This document shows, in pieces, positions 1 through 5,062 of a stretch of DNA of 6,805 nucleotides. The position numbers and the translations under genes were made by a program. Every line of letters begins with the position of its first letter. The first letter of the stretch is position 1. The DNA is from Actinomycetota bacterium (lineage in GTDB: Bacteria > Actinomycetota > Thermoleophilia > Gaiellales > Gaiellaceae), in NCBI GenBank assembly GCA_013811645.1, contig JACCUU010000201.1, positions 1 through 6,805 on the forward strand, given 5' to 3'. The notes under the pieces are model-generated. The model saw only the letters and a program-made list of their open reading frames with translations. It was not told the DNA's origin and did no database searches.

Positions 1-76
1 GGACGAGTGGCGTCAGGCTGAAGCCTGACCCCGGACCGAGTGGAGTGGGTCATCTTCAGCCTGACGCCACTCGTCC
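1..76. repeat. Nested inverted repeat upstream of folK
   Basis: Bases 1-23 are a perfect reverse complement of bases 54-76, separated by 30 bases. Shorter copies are nested inside. The octamer at 12-19 (gtcaggct) can pair with 22-29 two bases later or with 58-65, and the decamer at 1-10 (ggacgagtgg) recurs at 33-43 with one extra C, so 67-76 can pair with either copy. The element ends four bases before the folK start. It is seen directly in the sequence. Whether it is a dispersed REP/MITE-like element or a structured folK leader cannot be decided from one copy. It begins at the first base of the window, so it may extend further left. Confidence 0.85.
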
Positions 77-80
77 GACG

Positions 81-539
81 ATGACGCGCGCGTATGTCGG
101 CTTGGGGGCAAATCTCGGGCCGAAGGAGGTGACGCTCTTGCGCGCGGTCGATCTCCTCGCCGTCGAGCCCGGAGTCGAGGTTCTTGCGGTGTCTCAGCTG
201 CACGAGACACAGCCGGTCGGAAACACGCACCAACCAGATTTCCTGAACGGCGCTCTGTCCGTGGACACCAGCTTGTCGCCGCGCGAGCTCCTGGATGCGC
301 TCCTCCGCGTCGAGCAGGAGCTCGGACGGGTGCGTGACGACGAGCGGTGGGGACCACGAACCATCGACCTCGATCTGCTCGTCTACGGCGACGAGATCGT
401 GGACGAGCCGGGCCTGCGCGTGCCCCACCCGCGGCTCCACGAGCGACGTTTCGCGCTGGAGCCGCTCGTCGATCTCGAGCCCGAGCTCGTGGTCCCCGGG
501 CTCGGCGCGGTTTCCGAGCTTCTCGCTCAACTAGACTGA
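81..539 (+). CDS. folK: 2-amino-4-hydroxy-6-hydroxymethyldihydropteridine pyrophosphokinase (HPPK)
   Basis: This cytosolic enzyme transfers pyrophosphate from ATP to 6-hydroxymethyl-7,8-dihydropterin, the step before dihydropteroate synthase in folate synthesis. The 152-residue product has the usual single-domain HPPK length. The N-terminal strand YVGLGANLG is at residues 5-13, the pterin-site segment around QPVGNTHQPDFLNG lies in the first half, and the HPPK signature RWGPRTIDLDLL is at residues 89-100, with D96 and D98 as the expected Mg-ATP ligands. The ATG at 81 is chosen because it puts the first strand at the normal distance from the start; an in-frame GTG at 45 would add 12 unrelated residues encoded by the inverted repeat. 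No Shine-Dalgarno is visible. The stop lies five bases before the next gene, so the two are probably co-transcribed. Other folate genes (folB, folP) may lie to the left, outside the window. Confidence 0.95.
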   Translation: MTRAYVGLGANLGPKEVTLLRAVDLLAVEPGVEVLAVSQLHETQPVGNTHQPDFLNGALSVDTSLSPRELLDALLRVEQELGRVRDDERWGPRTIDLDLLVYGDEIVDEPGLRVPHPRLHERRFALEPLVDLEPELVVPGLGAVSELLAQLD

Positions 540-544
540 TCGGC
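532..544 (+). promoter_or_regulatory. Possible leaderless-type -10 box for the DUF2469 gene
   Basis: TAGACT (532-537) fits the actinobacterial -10 consensus TANNNT and lies exactly seven bases before the GTG start at 545. That spacing would place transcription initiation at the start codon itself. No convincing -35 is visible and there is no Shine-Dalgarno before this GTG. An almost identical block precedes lysS at 6375. The box lies inside the end of folK, so the gene could be read both from an upstream folK transcript and from its own leaderless transcript. This is inferred from sequence pattern only. Confidence 0.45.
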
Positions 545-913
545 GTGTCCCACCTCGACGAGCTCGACGAGTTCGAGGCTGAGCTCGAGATCTCCTTGAA
601 GAGGGAGTACTCGGCAGTCTTCGGGCTCTTTCGCTACTGCGTTCTCACCCAGGACGCGACGTATCTCTGTAACCAGCTCGACGTCGAGTCCTTGCCACAG
701 GCGAGCTATCCGTTCTTCCACGTGCGGATGGAGGACGTCTGGGTTTGGGACAAGAACCGGCCGACGCGGATCATCCCGCGTGCGGAGGTCTACACCTCGG
801 GCGACGTGACGATCGAGGAGCTCAGGGGCGAGGGGGAGGAACCGCGCCTGAGCGCCGAAGCGCTCGCCGAACGCATCGGCCAGCAGTTCCCGGGCGACGA
901 CGAGCCCTCGTAG
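545..913 (+). CDS. DUF2469 family protein, actinobacterial, function unknown
   Basis: The 122-residue protein matches the DUF2469 pattern as I know it. It has an acidic N-terminal helix (residues 5-21) running into LKREYSAVFGLFRYCV, then TYLCNQLDV at about 39-47, and the aromatic-rich core with VWVWDKNRPTR at 65-75, followed by VYTSGDVTIEEL at about 82-93. The last 30 residues are acidic and look disordered. No catalytic motif, signal peptide or membrane segment is seen, so it is probably cytosolic. The family is usually about 100 residues, is largely confined to Actinobacteria and often lies near rnhB; its role is not established. The GTG at 545 is chosen because it follows the folK stop by five bases and opens directly into the conserved helix; upstream codons in this frame are an arginine-rich shadow of folK. 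Confidence 0.88.
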   Translation: MSHLDELDEFEAELEISLKREYSAVFGLFRYCVLTQDATYLCNQLDVESLPQASYPFFHVRMEDVWVWDKNRPTRIIPRAEVYTSGDVTIEELRGEGEEPRLSAEALAERIGQQFPGDDEPS

Positions 914-964
914 GTCGCTGTGGGAAAGCGGCCGCGAAGCGGACGCCTTCAAGGATCTTCGCGC

Positions 965-994
965 GACCGAAGTCCGCGCGAGCGAACTTCGGTC
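965..994. terminator. Stem-loop between convergent genes
   Basis: GACCGAAGT at 965-973 pairs perfectly with ACTTCGGTC at 986-994 around a 12-base loop. The stem can be extended outward past one mismatch. It sits in the 87-base gap between the DUF2469 stop (+) and the zinc-finger gene stop (-), where a bidirectional terminator is expected. There is no T-tract on either side, so intrinsic termination is not certain. Confidence 0.55.
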
Positions 995-1000
995 TTGCGC

Positions 1001-1231
1001 CTAGGAAGAAGGACGATCACGCTCGGCGAGCCACTGCTCGAAGCGGCCTTCGGGTGAGTCGAGGTAGCCGCGCAGGTCGGTATCGAACCCGGCTACGCCG
1101 TCTCGGAGCTGGAACAACCGGAACTCGAGCACGCGCTCCGGATCGCAGGTGTGCTCATCCCGCTCCTCGGCTGCGACCGACGCGCCGCAGTCGGCGCACG
1201 GCATATGGCGGGAAGCGAAGAAGCTGGACAT
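1001..1231 (-). CDS. Small CxxC/HxC zinc-finger-like protein, unknown function
   Basis: This 76-residue protein is not one I can name. Near the N-terminus it has C12-x2-C15-x11-H27-x-C29, a plausible C2HC zinc site within the segment PCADCGASVAAEERDEHTC. The rest is a charged, probably helical C-terminal half, with FRLFQLRDGVAGFD at about 37-50 and YLDSPEGRFEQWLAERDR at about 56-73. It has no signal peptide or membrane segment, so it should be cytosolic. Candidate roles are nucleic-acid or protein binding, but nothing in the sequence decides this. ATG 1231 is chosen because an in-frame ATG at 1312 would translate the stem-loop at 1286-1309 into an unrelated leader. No Shine-Dalgarno is apparent at 1231, so the start is less sure than the reading frame. 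It lies downstream of the ester cyclase on the same strand, with a likely terminator between. Confidence 0.75.
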   Translation of the reverse strand: MSSFFASRHMPCADCGASVAAEERDEHTCDPERVLEFRLFQLRDGVAGFDTDLRGYLDSPEGRFEQWLAERDRPSS

Positions 1232-1285
1232 GGCGATTTCGGGGAAGCCATCCTTCGCCGTTTCGCTCTCCGACCCTGCAACGTC

Positions 1286-1309
1286 GAGGGGCCGCCGAAG
1301 CGGCCCCTC
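1286..1309 (-). terminator. GC-rich hairpin with UUCG tetraloop, probable terminator of the ester cyclase gene
   Basis: GAGGGGCCGC (1286-1295) pairs perfectly with GCGGCCCCTC (1300-1309) over four loop bases. Read on the minus strand the loop is TTCG closed by a C-G pair, the extra-stable cUUCGg tetraloop. It lies 22 bases past the ester cyclase stop, as expected for a terminator on that strand. No U-rich tail follows, which is common in high-GC actinobacteria. It could instead act as an attenuator or processing stem between the two minus-strand genes. Confidence 0.65.
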
Positions 1310-1327
1310 CATCCACGCGTGAGTTCT

Positions 1328-1345
1328 CGACTCAGGCCTGAGTCG
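1328..1345. repeat. Perfect 18-bp palindrome overlapping the ester cyclase stop codon
   Basis: CGACTCAGG at 1328-1336 is directly followed by its reverse complement CCTGAGTCG at 1337-1345. It contains the stop codon (complement of 1332-1334) and the last codons of the minus-strand ester cyclase. It could be a second terminator stem or a dimeric protein-binding site; nothing else in the sequence distinguishes these. Confidence 0.6.
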
Positions 1346-1754
1346 GCGCAGGAACCGCGCCCAGCTGCACGAGCATGCCCAGCGTGTCCCACGTAGTCCA
1401 CTCCTCGACCACCATGCCGTTATCGAGCCGCGAGATGGTGATACCCGACACCGTCACTCCCTTGCCGGTCGGAGCGATGCCGGCCACTTCGCCGGTCTGG
1501 GTGCCGCGTGCGGTCCATCGCGATGCCACCTTGTCGCCCTCGGCGATCTGATCGTCGACGGTGATGCGGCCGTCGGGGAATCCGTCGATGTACTGCTGGA
1601 TCTGGGTCTTCGCGCCGGCCGGACCTCGGATCGGCTCGGGGGCCGACGGGTCGAAGCCGATGTAGCCAGGCCCGATGAGCTCGTCGATGACGTGCATGTT
1701 GCCCGTCCACGGCTCCTCGATCAGGCGTCGGACGATCTGCTTTGCGTCCGCCAT
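1332..1754 (-). CDS. SnoaL-like ester cyclase / polyketide-cyclase-fold protein
   Basis: The 140-residue product fits the SnoaL-like ester cyclase family: small cone-shaped alpha+beta barrels of the NTF2-like superfamily. Visible features are the N-terminal helix (QIVRRLIEEPWTGN, 6-19), a loop with GPGYIGFDP at 28-36, the family-typical QYIDGFPDGRITVDDQIAEGDKVASRWTARGT between 54 and 85, then GIAPTGKGVTVSGI at about 92-105 and VVEEWTTWDTLGMLVQLG near the end. Relatives include polyketide aldol cyclases, but many soil-bacterial members stand alone with unknown substrate. No polyketide genes are nearby, so a true polyketide role is doubtful. ATG 1754 has a strong Shine-Dalgarno (AAAGGAG, about five bases upstream), which fixes this start. 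The frame stays open upstream into a hydrophobic segment, so a longer anchored form is possible. It is transcribed divergently from coaX. Confidence 0.85.
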   Translation of the reverse strand: MADAKQIVRRLIEEPWTGNMHVIDELIGPGYIGFDPSAPEPIRGPAGAKTQIQQYIDGFPDGRITVDDQIAEGDKVASRWTARGTQTGEVAGIAPTGKGVTVSGITISRLDNGMVVEEWTTWDTLGMLVQLGAVPAPTQA

Positions 1755-1932
1755 GCGTGCTCCTTTCGCTCGTCTACGCCGAAGGAACTCGAGAGTGGCG
1801 GCGAGGACGACGGCGCACCCCGCGAGCACGAGAGAGATCTCGAGCCCTGTCCGGCCGCGACTCTGCCTCCGAGACACCTTGGCTCCGACTCTATAAGAGC
1901 TCACTCGCAGCTGCTCTGATTCACTTGCGTCG
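1755..1932. promoter_or_regulatory. Divergent intergenic region between ester cyclase and coaX
   Basis: This 178-base region must carry promoters in both directions. Its most AT-rich spot is CTCTATAAGAG at 1889-1899. On the plus strand this offers TATAAG (1892-1897), about 36 bases before coaX. On the minus strand it offers TATAGA or TAGAGT, the latter fitting TANNNT. No good -35 at 16-18 bases is seen for either. The half nearer the ester cyclase is open in the cyclase frame and encodes a hydrophobic stretch. No RNA gene or operator is recognised. Confidence 0.4.
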
Positions 1933-2682
1933 ATGCTCCTCGCCGTCGATGTCGGCAACACGCAGACCGCGCTCGGCCTGTACGCGGGCGACGAGCTCTC
2001 GGATCATTGGCGGGTCGCGACCGAGCGGTCGACGACGGCCGACGAGCTGGGAGTTCTCCTGAGCGGCCTCCTGGATTTCGACAGCGTCGAGGGAATCTGC
2101 CTCGCGTCGACCGTTCCAGTGCTGATCCGGGAGTGGGAGGAGCTTGCTCGGAAGTGGGCGGACTCCGCGCTTCTCGTCGTCGGCCCAGGTGTCAAGACGG
2201 GTATCCCGATCCGCTACGACGATCCACGCGAGGTCGGCCCGGACCGCATCGTCAATGCGGTCGCGGCCAAGGAGCGCTACGGCGCTCCGGTGATCGTGGT
2301 CGACTTCGGCACCTCGACCAACTTCGACGTCGTCTCTCCTGAGGGCGAGTACGTCGGTGGTGTCCTCGCGCCGGGAATCGAGACCTCCATGGAAGCGCTC
2401 TTCGCCCGTGCCGCGCGGCTCGTGAAGGTGGATTACGCAGCGCCTGCGACGGTGATCGGGAAGACGACGGTCGGCGGGCTCCAGTCGGGCCTCGTGTACG
2501 GCTTCGCCGGTCAGGTGGACGGCATCGTCGGGCGCATACGGGAGGAGCTCGGTGCGGAGGCGCTCGCGATCGCGACCGGGGGGCTGGCAGACCTCGTGGC
2601 GCCACACTCGCGGACGATCGAGCGCGTCGACCCGTTCCTGACGCTCGACGGCCTGCGCCTTGTCTGGAAGCTGAACGCATGA
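1933..2682 (+). CDS. coaX: Type III pantothenate kinase
   Basis: This enzyme phosphorylates pantothenate with ATP, the first committed step of coenzyme A synthesis, in the cytosol. The 249-residue length is normal for CoaX. The ASKHA-fold phosphate-binding motif DVGNT is at residues 6-10, preceded by a hydrophobic strand. The pantothenate-site segment PREVGPDRIVNAVAA is at 98-112, with GPDR at 102-105. The second phosphate motif VDFGTSTNFDVV is at 123-134 with D124 as the expected catalytic base, followed by GGVLAPGIETSMEALFARAARL at about 142-163. GKTTVGGLQSGLVYGFAGQ (176-194) and ATGG (214-217) complete the fold. All key residues are present. ATG 1933 begins directly at the first strand, but no Shine-Dalgarno precedes it. 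The next gene starts within its stop codon. Confidence 0.96.
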   Translation: MLLAVDVGNTQTALGLYAGDELSDHWRVATERSTTADELGVLLSGLLDFDSVEGICLASTVPVLIREWEELARKWADSALLVVGPGVKTGIPIRYDDPREVGPDRIVNAVAAKERYGAPVIVVDFGTSTNFDVVSPEGEYVGGVLAPGIETSMEALFARAARLVKVDYAAPATVIGKTTVGGLQSGLVYGFAGQVDGIVGRIREELGAEALAIATGGLADLVAPHSRTIERVDPFLTLDGLRLVWKLNA

Positions 2683-3341
2683 TCGATCCCGGGACGCTGG
2701 CGATCTTCGCGCTGGCGTCCGCAGCCCTCATCGCCGTCCCGGGCCCGGCGGTGCTCTACATCGTCACGCGGAGCATTCACCAAGGGCGACGCGCCGGAGT
2801 CGCGTCGGTGCTCGGGATCGAGGCGGGCGCGCTCGTGCATGTCGCAGCGGCGGCGGTGGGGCTCTCCGCACTGCTTGCGTCCTCCGCCGTCGCGTTCTCG
2901 GTGGTCAAGTACGCGGGCGCCGCGTATCTGATCGGTCTCGGGCTCTGGACACTCCTCGCAGGTCACGGCGGTGCGGACGCCGCGCTCAGCAGCGATGTTC
3001 GTCTTCGGCGCGTCTTCGCGCAGGGTGTCCTCGTCAACGCGTTCAACCCGAAGGTCGCCCTCTTCTTCCTCGCGTTCCTGCCGCAGTTCGTCGATCCCGA
3101 TGCGGCTCATCCGGCTCTTCAGATCGGGCTCTTCGGGCTCGTGTTCGTCGCGATCGCCTTCGTTCTCGACCTTGGCTGGGCGTTGACCGCCGACGCGGCA
3201 GGCGGTCTATTGCGTCGCTCCCGGAGCTTTCTGCGGGCGCAGCGCTACGTATCGGGAAGCGTCTACATGGCCATGGGAGTCGCGACCGCTCTCGCCGGGG
3301 GAGACAGGGCCGGGCATGCGCAGTCCCTGCGCCAACCGTAG
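2679..3341 (+). CDS. LysE/RhtB family exporter
   Basis: This 220-residue inner-membrane protein matches the LysE/RhtB exporters of amino acids and related small metabolites in length, about six membrane segments, and both family signatures. The first signature, PGPAVLYIVTRSI, is at about 21-33 just after the first hydrophobic helix. The second, GVLVNAFNPKVALFFLAFLPQFV, is at about 112-134. Approximate membrane segments are 6-29, 40-64, 67-92, 112-132, 146-172 and 188-206. The substrate cannot be read from the sequence. Its ATG overlaps the coaX stop as ATGA, so translation is coupled; a link between CoA metabolism and export is possible but unproven. It ends 32 bases from the stop of the convergent dus gene. 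Confidence 0.93.
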   Translation: MIDPGTLAIFALASAALIAVPGPAVLYIVTRSIHQGRRAGVASVLGIEAGALVHVAAAAVGLSALLASSAVAFSVVKYAGAAYLIGLGLWTLLAGHGGADAALSSDVRLRRVFAQGVLVNAFNPKVALFFLAFLPQFVDPDAAHPALQIGLFGLVFVAIAFVLDLGWALTADAAGGLLRRSRSFLRAQRYVSGSVYMAMGVATALAGGDRAGHAQSLRQP

Positions 3342-3362
3342 GGGCGAGGCATGCTCTCGCCC
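3342..3362. terminator. Stem-loop between convergent LysE-type and dus genes
   Basis: GGGCGAG (3342-3348) pairs with CTCGCCC (3356-3362) around a seven-base loop containing GCATGC. It begins at the first base after the exporter stop and ends 11 bases before the complement of the dus stop, so it can serve both strands. No T-tract is present. Confidence 0.6.
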
Positions 3363-3373
3363 AACCCAGGCGA

Positions 3374-4429
3374 CTACCCTCCGCCGTATACGGAGATCGG
3401 CAGCTCGAGCGTCACCTCGTCGCCCGACGGAACCTCGGCCTCCAGCCGTTCCAGGATCTCGAGCGCGCCCGGTGCCGCCGCCAGGAGCCGTCGCTCCACC
3501 TCTTCGGTCGACTCGAGTAGGACGAGCTCCTGCTTGAACGGCTTGGGGAATCTGCCCTGGCCGAGATACCAGCCGTAGAACTTCTTCAGGAAGCTCGAAG
3601 CCCGGCGGTCGCCGAGCTCGCGAACGACCTCGCGGATGAAGAGGACGAGCTCGGCCGCGACCTCTTCACGTGAGGGAGCGGTCGACTCGCCGTCGACGAT
3701 CTCCTCGAGCGCCCAGGGGTTGCCCTGCGCGCCGCGTCCGACCATGACCGCCTCCGCGCGGGTGGTCGCGAGCACCGCTTGGGCGCGAGCGCGGGAGGTC
3801 ACGTCTCCCGACGCGACGACCGGGACGTCCACCAGTGAGACGAGCTCAGCCGTCAGCGCATGATCGGCGGTTCCGGTGTACATCTGCTGCGCTGACCGCG
3901 GGTGGAGGGTCAGCGAGGCTGCGCCGGCTTCGACGAGACTTGGGCCGAGCTCCAGACATGAGCGCGAGCCGTTTGCCAGACCGCGCCGCAACTTGACCGT
4001 GACCGGAAGATCGACCGCGGCGGCGACGGATTCGACGATGCTGCAGGCGAGCACAGGATCCTCGAGCAGCGTCGCGCCTGCCCCGGTCCGCGTCACCTTC
4101 CTGACCGGGCAGCCGAAGTTGAGGTCGACGATGTCGGCTCCGACTGCTTCTACCAGCTTCGCCGCATTCGCGAGCGTTCGCGGCTCGGACCCGAAGAGCT
4201 GAATCGCGAGCGGATGCTCGTCCGCGGCAACACGTAGGTACCCGAGCGTTCGCTCGTTGCCGTGCTCGATCCCTGCGCAGCTCACCATCTCGGAGCAGAC
4301 GAGACCCGCTCCGTAGCGGCGACCTTGCCGTCTGAAGGCCTGCACGCTGACGCCCGCCATCGGGGCGAGAACCAGCCTCGTCGGTATCTCGACCGGGCCG
4401 ATGTGCCAGGGTGTGCGTAGATCGATCAC
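3374..4429 (-). CDS. dus: tRNA-dihydrouridine synthase (DusB-like)
   Basis: This FMN-dependent enzyme reduces specific uridines in the tRNA D-loop with NADPH. The 351-residue product has a TIM-barrel catalytic domain followed by a helical tRNA-binding domain, the normal layout. Visible motifs are LAPMAGVS (21-28, FMN site), the catalytic-cysteine motif DLNFGCPVRKV (102-112) with C107, VTVKLRRG (143-150) with K146, LHPRSAQQMYTGTADH (175-190), VVASGDV (204-210) and the FMN-phosphate site VMVGRGAQGNPW (228-239). The C-terminal domain has SSFLKKFYGWYLGQG near 278-292. Two motifs differ from the E. coli DusB forms as I recall them, HPR for HGR and SGD for NGD, probably clade variants. The start is a GTG giving the family-typical HIGPVEIPTRLVLAPMAG. 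A GGGAG lies very close upstream, so the start is likely but not certain. It diverges from greA. Confidence 0.94.
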   Translation of the reverse strand: MIDLRTPWHIGPVEIPTRLVLAPMAGVSVQAFRRQGRRYGAGLVCSEMVSCAGIEHGNERTLGYLRVAADEHPLAIQLFGSEPRTLANAAKLVEAVGADIVDLNFGCPVRKVTRTGAGATLLEDPVLACSIVESVAAAVDLPVTVKLRRGLANGSRSCLELGPSLVEAGAASLTLHPRSAQQMYTGTADHALTAELVSLVDVPVVASGDVTSRARAQAVLATTRAEAVMVGRGAQGNPWALEEIVDGESTAPSREEVAAELVLFIREVVRELGDRRASSFLKKFYGWYLGQGRFPKPFKQELVLLESTEEVERRLLAAAPGALEILERLEAEVPSGDEVTLELPISVYGGG

Positions 4430-4455
4430 TGCTCCCGATGGATCGTAGACCGCGG

Positions 4456-4485
4456 TTGACGCTACCTTGGCGGCGCAGCTACCAT
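4456..4485 (+). promoter_or_regulatory. Candidate greA promoter
   Basis: TTGACG (4456-4461) and TACCAT (4480-4485) are separated by 18 bases and fit an actinobacterial housekeeping promoter (TTGAC, TANNNT). Transcription would begin near 4492, giving a leader of about 50 bases that contains a GC-rich self-complementary stretch and the greA Shine-Dalgarno. The region is divergent with dus. Confidence 0.6.
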
Positions 4486-4529
4486 TCCCGGCCGTTTGAC
4501 GGGGCCGGCGGGGCCTCGCCGTCTATCTC

Positions 4530-4544
4530 GGAGGGCATTTCTTG
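4530..4544 (+). promoter_or_regulatory. Shine-Dalgarno fixing the TTG start of greA
   Basis: GGAGGG at 4530-4535 lies six bases before TTG 4542. It is one of only two strong ribosome-binding sites in the window and settles the choice of a TTG start, since no in-frame ATG or GTG fits the family N-terminus. Confidence 0.85.
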
Positions 4545-5018
4545 AAGGATGTGATCCTCACTCCCGAGGGCCATGAGCAGCTGAACAGCGAGCTCGGACG
4601 GTTGCGTACGGAGAAGCGCAGGGAGATCGCCGAGCGCATCGCCGCAGCGCGTGCATTCGGCGAGATCGCCGAGAACGCCGAGTACGACGACGCGAAGAAC
4701 GAGCAGATGATGCTCGAGCACCGCATCGCGCAGCTCGAGGAGCGTCTTGCGAACGCCCGCGTGATCGATCCGAAGGACATCGACACGAGCGTCGTCTCCG
4801 TGGGGTCGGTCGTGCGGCTGCGAGACGTCGACGCGAAGGAGACGACTGAGTACTTCATCGTCGGCTCCGCGGAAGCCAACCCGGCCGAGCGCAAGCTGTC
4901 GAACGAGTCCCCGGTCGGCAAGGCGATCATGGGCCGGAAGAAGGGTGAGACCGTCGAGGTCGCGACACCGCGCGGCTCCAAGCTCAAGTTCAAGATCATG
5001 GAGATCAAGGCCGCGTAA
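4542..5018 (+). CDS. greA: Transcription elongation factor GreA
   Basis: GreA enters the RNA polymerase secondary channel and stimulates cleavage of backtracked transcripts. The 158-residue length matches the family. Residues 1-75 form the N-terminal antiparallel coiled coil, and its tip motif reads GEIAENAEYDDAKNEQ at 40-55. E44 matches the essential glutamate, but the first acidic position, D41 in E. coli GreA, is E41 here, a conservative change at a metal-coordinating residue. R37 and K52 supply the expected basic positions. The C-terminal FKBP-like domain includes FIVGSAEANPAERKLSNESP and VGKAIMGRKKGETVEVATP, ending in MEIKAA. Translation starts at TTG behind GGAGGG. It is followed after 44 bases by a membrane-protein gene and then lysS on the same strand, so a three-gene transcript is likely. 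Confidence 0.96.
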   Translation: MKDVILTPEGHEQLNSELGRLRTEKRREIAERIAAARAFGEIAENAEYDDAKNEQMMLEHRIAQLEERLANARVIDPKDIDTSVVSVGSVVRLRDVDAKETTEYFIVGSAEANPAERKLSNESPVGKAIMGRKKGETVEVATPRGSKLKFKIMEIKAA

Positions 5019-5029
5019 CTTCGTCGGTC

Positions 5030-5045
5030 GTCCGCATCGGCGGAC
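5030..5045 (+). terminator. Weak stem-loop after greA
   Basis: GTCCGC (5030-5035) pairs with GCGGAC (5040-5045) around ATCG, 12 bases past the greA stop. The stem is short and lacks a T-tract, so it may be a partial terminator, a stabilising 3' end for greA mRNA, or chance. Confidence 0.3.
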
Positions 5046-5062
5046 ACGATTCCCGCTCCGTC

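Noticed and set aside
45..80. GTG start at 45 for folK
   Set aside because: It would add 12 residues encoded by the inverted repeat ahead of the conserved first strand; ATG 81 fits the family.
1921..2607. 228-codon open frame on the minus strand opposite coaX
   Set aside because: It is a compositional shadow of coaX, whose motifs are complete on the plus strand.
4496..4529. Second TTGACG as a -35 for greA with TATCTC downstream
   Set aside because: The spacer would be 22 bases, too long; the TTGACG/TACCAT pair upstream fits better.
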